Of a stretch of 64,000 nt of DNA, positions 63,099 through 64,000 are shown piece by piece. The notes under the pieces were generated by a model that was not told the DNA's origin, made no database searches, and was given only the letters and a program-made list of their open reading frames with translations. The DNA comes from Nemania diffusa (Eukaryota > Ascomycota > Sordariomycetes > Xylariales > Xylariaceae). How positions within the stretch are numbered: position 1 is the first letter of the stretch; every line of letters begins with the position of its first letter. A program made the position numbers and the translations under genes. Location of the stretch: assembly GCA_038501195.1 (NCBI GenBank), contig JBBPUQ010000012.1, positions 156,761 to 220,760 of the forward strand, given 5' to 3'.

Positions 63099-63527
63099 TT
63101 AACTACTATTCCTCGTATTGGGTTTAATTGTTATTACTATACTTCCAACCATGGCTAGTAGTAATATAAAACTTGCTAATATTAATCACATATTATAGCT
63201 AGTATATAATATATTTCCTATACTAGTTATATGGCTATTTTCGATTAAATTTCCGTCTCATATCTTACTTGTTACAAAATATATATCATCATTATATAAA
63301 TTTCAATTTATTTTTTTATTGTTCATATTTAAATAAATATTTTGTAAAATATGATTTAAATTATAATAATTATTTAGAATTGTAATATTATAAGGTAATA
63401 GTTGGAAAACAGGATAATTAAAGGATATTGCTATAGCTATAGCTAAAAGTATACTATTACTAGTATTACTTTGCAATTCACTAATTCTAATATTTATTAA
63501 CATCAAAATAAATAAAAATAGTATAGA
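63099..63527 (-). CDS. nad6: nad6, last exon (NADH dehydrogenase subunit 6)
   Basis: C-terminal part of membrane subunit ND6 of complex I. Reads LFLFILMLINIRISELQSNT, LAIAIAISFNYPVFQLLPYN, then MWLILASFILLLAMVGSIVI and TIKPNTRNSS with TAA at 63099-63101; three TGA are Trp. The typical ND6 N-terminal half is missing, so upstream exons lie beyond the window. The 5' exon boundary near 63527 is approximate. The last 15 or so codons differ slightly from the two displaced copies downstream. Confidence 0.85.
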
Positions 63528-64000
63528 ACAATTCTAATTAACTAAGATATATTTAGCAATAAATTAATACTAAATATATCCAGGAGTTATTACCAAGTAT
63601 GTAAATGATTACCCTAGCCTAGGGTTGTCCTTCCTCCTTATGATGATAACACATTCATTATAGAATCCGACTGTACATTTAGACAGGTTTTACAACCCAG
63701 CCCCAGTGAACCAGTCTGTAGCGACATTTACAACTGCCGACGGTCTTTGATCAGGATATCGTTAACCGTTTTCACTTAATTTTTCTACAAATATTAGGAT
63801 AAAATACTGCCACTCTTCTTACTTGGTTACCCTTAATCTCTGTAAAATATTTACCGTTATCTCCCTCTTCTAGCGAAGCTACGGATAAGGAATCTAAATT
63901 TCTTCTTACTGTCCTAAAATCCACATTTAGAATTTCACCTGCCTCATTTAACGTAGAAGCTAAGATTACTTCACCTGACCCTTTTATTATTTCATAAACA
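63528..64000 (-). mobile_element. nad6 group I intron (3' part)
   Basis: Core blocks AAGACCGTCGGCAG and CGCTACAGACTGG at 63667-63775 match those at 18715, 22995 and 45483. The 5' part is outside the window. Confidence 0.7.
63686..64000 (-). CDS. LAGLIDADG endonuclease C-terminal tail, partial
   Basis: Only the NUMOD1-like end is in view: VYEIIKGSGEVILASTLNEA, GEILNVDFRTVRRNLDSL, EIKGNQVRRVAVFYP, matching the tails of the ORFs at 19114 and 23175. The frame then runs on through the intron core to a TAA at about 63686. Confidence 0.65.

Overview
The window is part of a large, AT-rich fungal mitochondrial genome. TGA is read as tryptophan throughout (for example in nad2, cox3, rps3 and both reverse transcriptases), so genes must be read with the mould mitochondrial code. 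The layout points to an ascomycete of the Pezizomycotina: rps3 sits inside the mL2450 group I intron of rnl, and the tRNA order after rnl (Thr, Glu, Met, Met, Leu, Ala, Phe, Leu, His, Met, then nad2) is typical of that group. Nearly all recognised genes are on the minus strand, so transcription runs from high to low coordinates.

In transcription order: 64000-60655 holds the end of nad6 (an intron, then the last exon), followed by two LAGLIDADG endonuclease cassettes, each followed by a displaced copy of the nad6 3' end. 60650-57400 holds a decayed copy of an unidentified ORF module (C-B-A), interrupted by a GIY-YIG ORF plus tRNA-Val. 56270-45374 is cox3, resolved here into six exons (269 codons plus stop) with a group II intron encoding RT/HNH and several group I introns, two of which look composite. 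After the cox3 stop lies another endonuclease cassette and a displaced second cox3 3' end (43945-44001). 43400-33540 is an accessory island of tRNAs, tRNA fragments, GIY-YIG ORFs and the intact ORF module D-C-B-A. 32950-13755 is rnl, spread over about 19 kb by at least eight introns (group I and group II) that carry LAGLIDADG and GIY-YIG genes and rps3. 13600-1890 is the tRNA cluster, interrupted by a plus-strand tandem ORF family (6.9-10 kb), tandem repeats, palindromic elements and tRNA fragments. 1857-1 is the first nad2 exon, fused in frame to a group II intron RT that leaves the window.

The core genes encode complex I (nad2, nad6), complex IV (cox3), the large ribosomal RNA, one ribosomal protein and tRNAs. 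Most of the remaining sequence looks mobile: homing endonuclease genes, group I and II introns, dispersed palindromes and an ORF module present in three states of decay. The most interesting signals are endonuclease cassettes that appear to supply a new 3' end to their host gene, tRNA-ORF-tRNA units with truncated tRNAs, tRNAs with A at anticodon position 34, and the two unidentified ORF families. All identities come from reading motifs; no search, fold or alignment program was run, and boundaries marked approximate are judged by eye.
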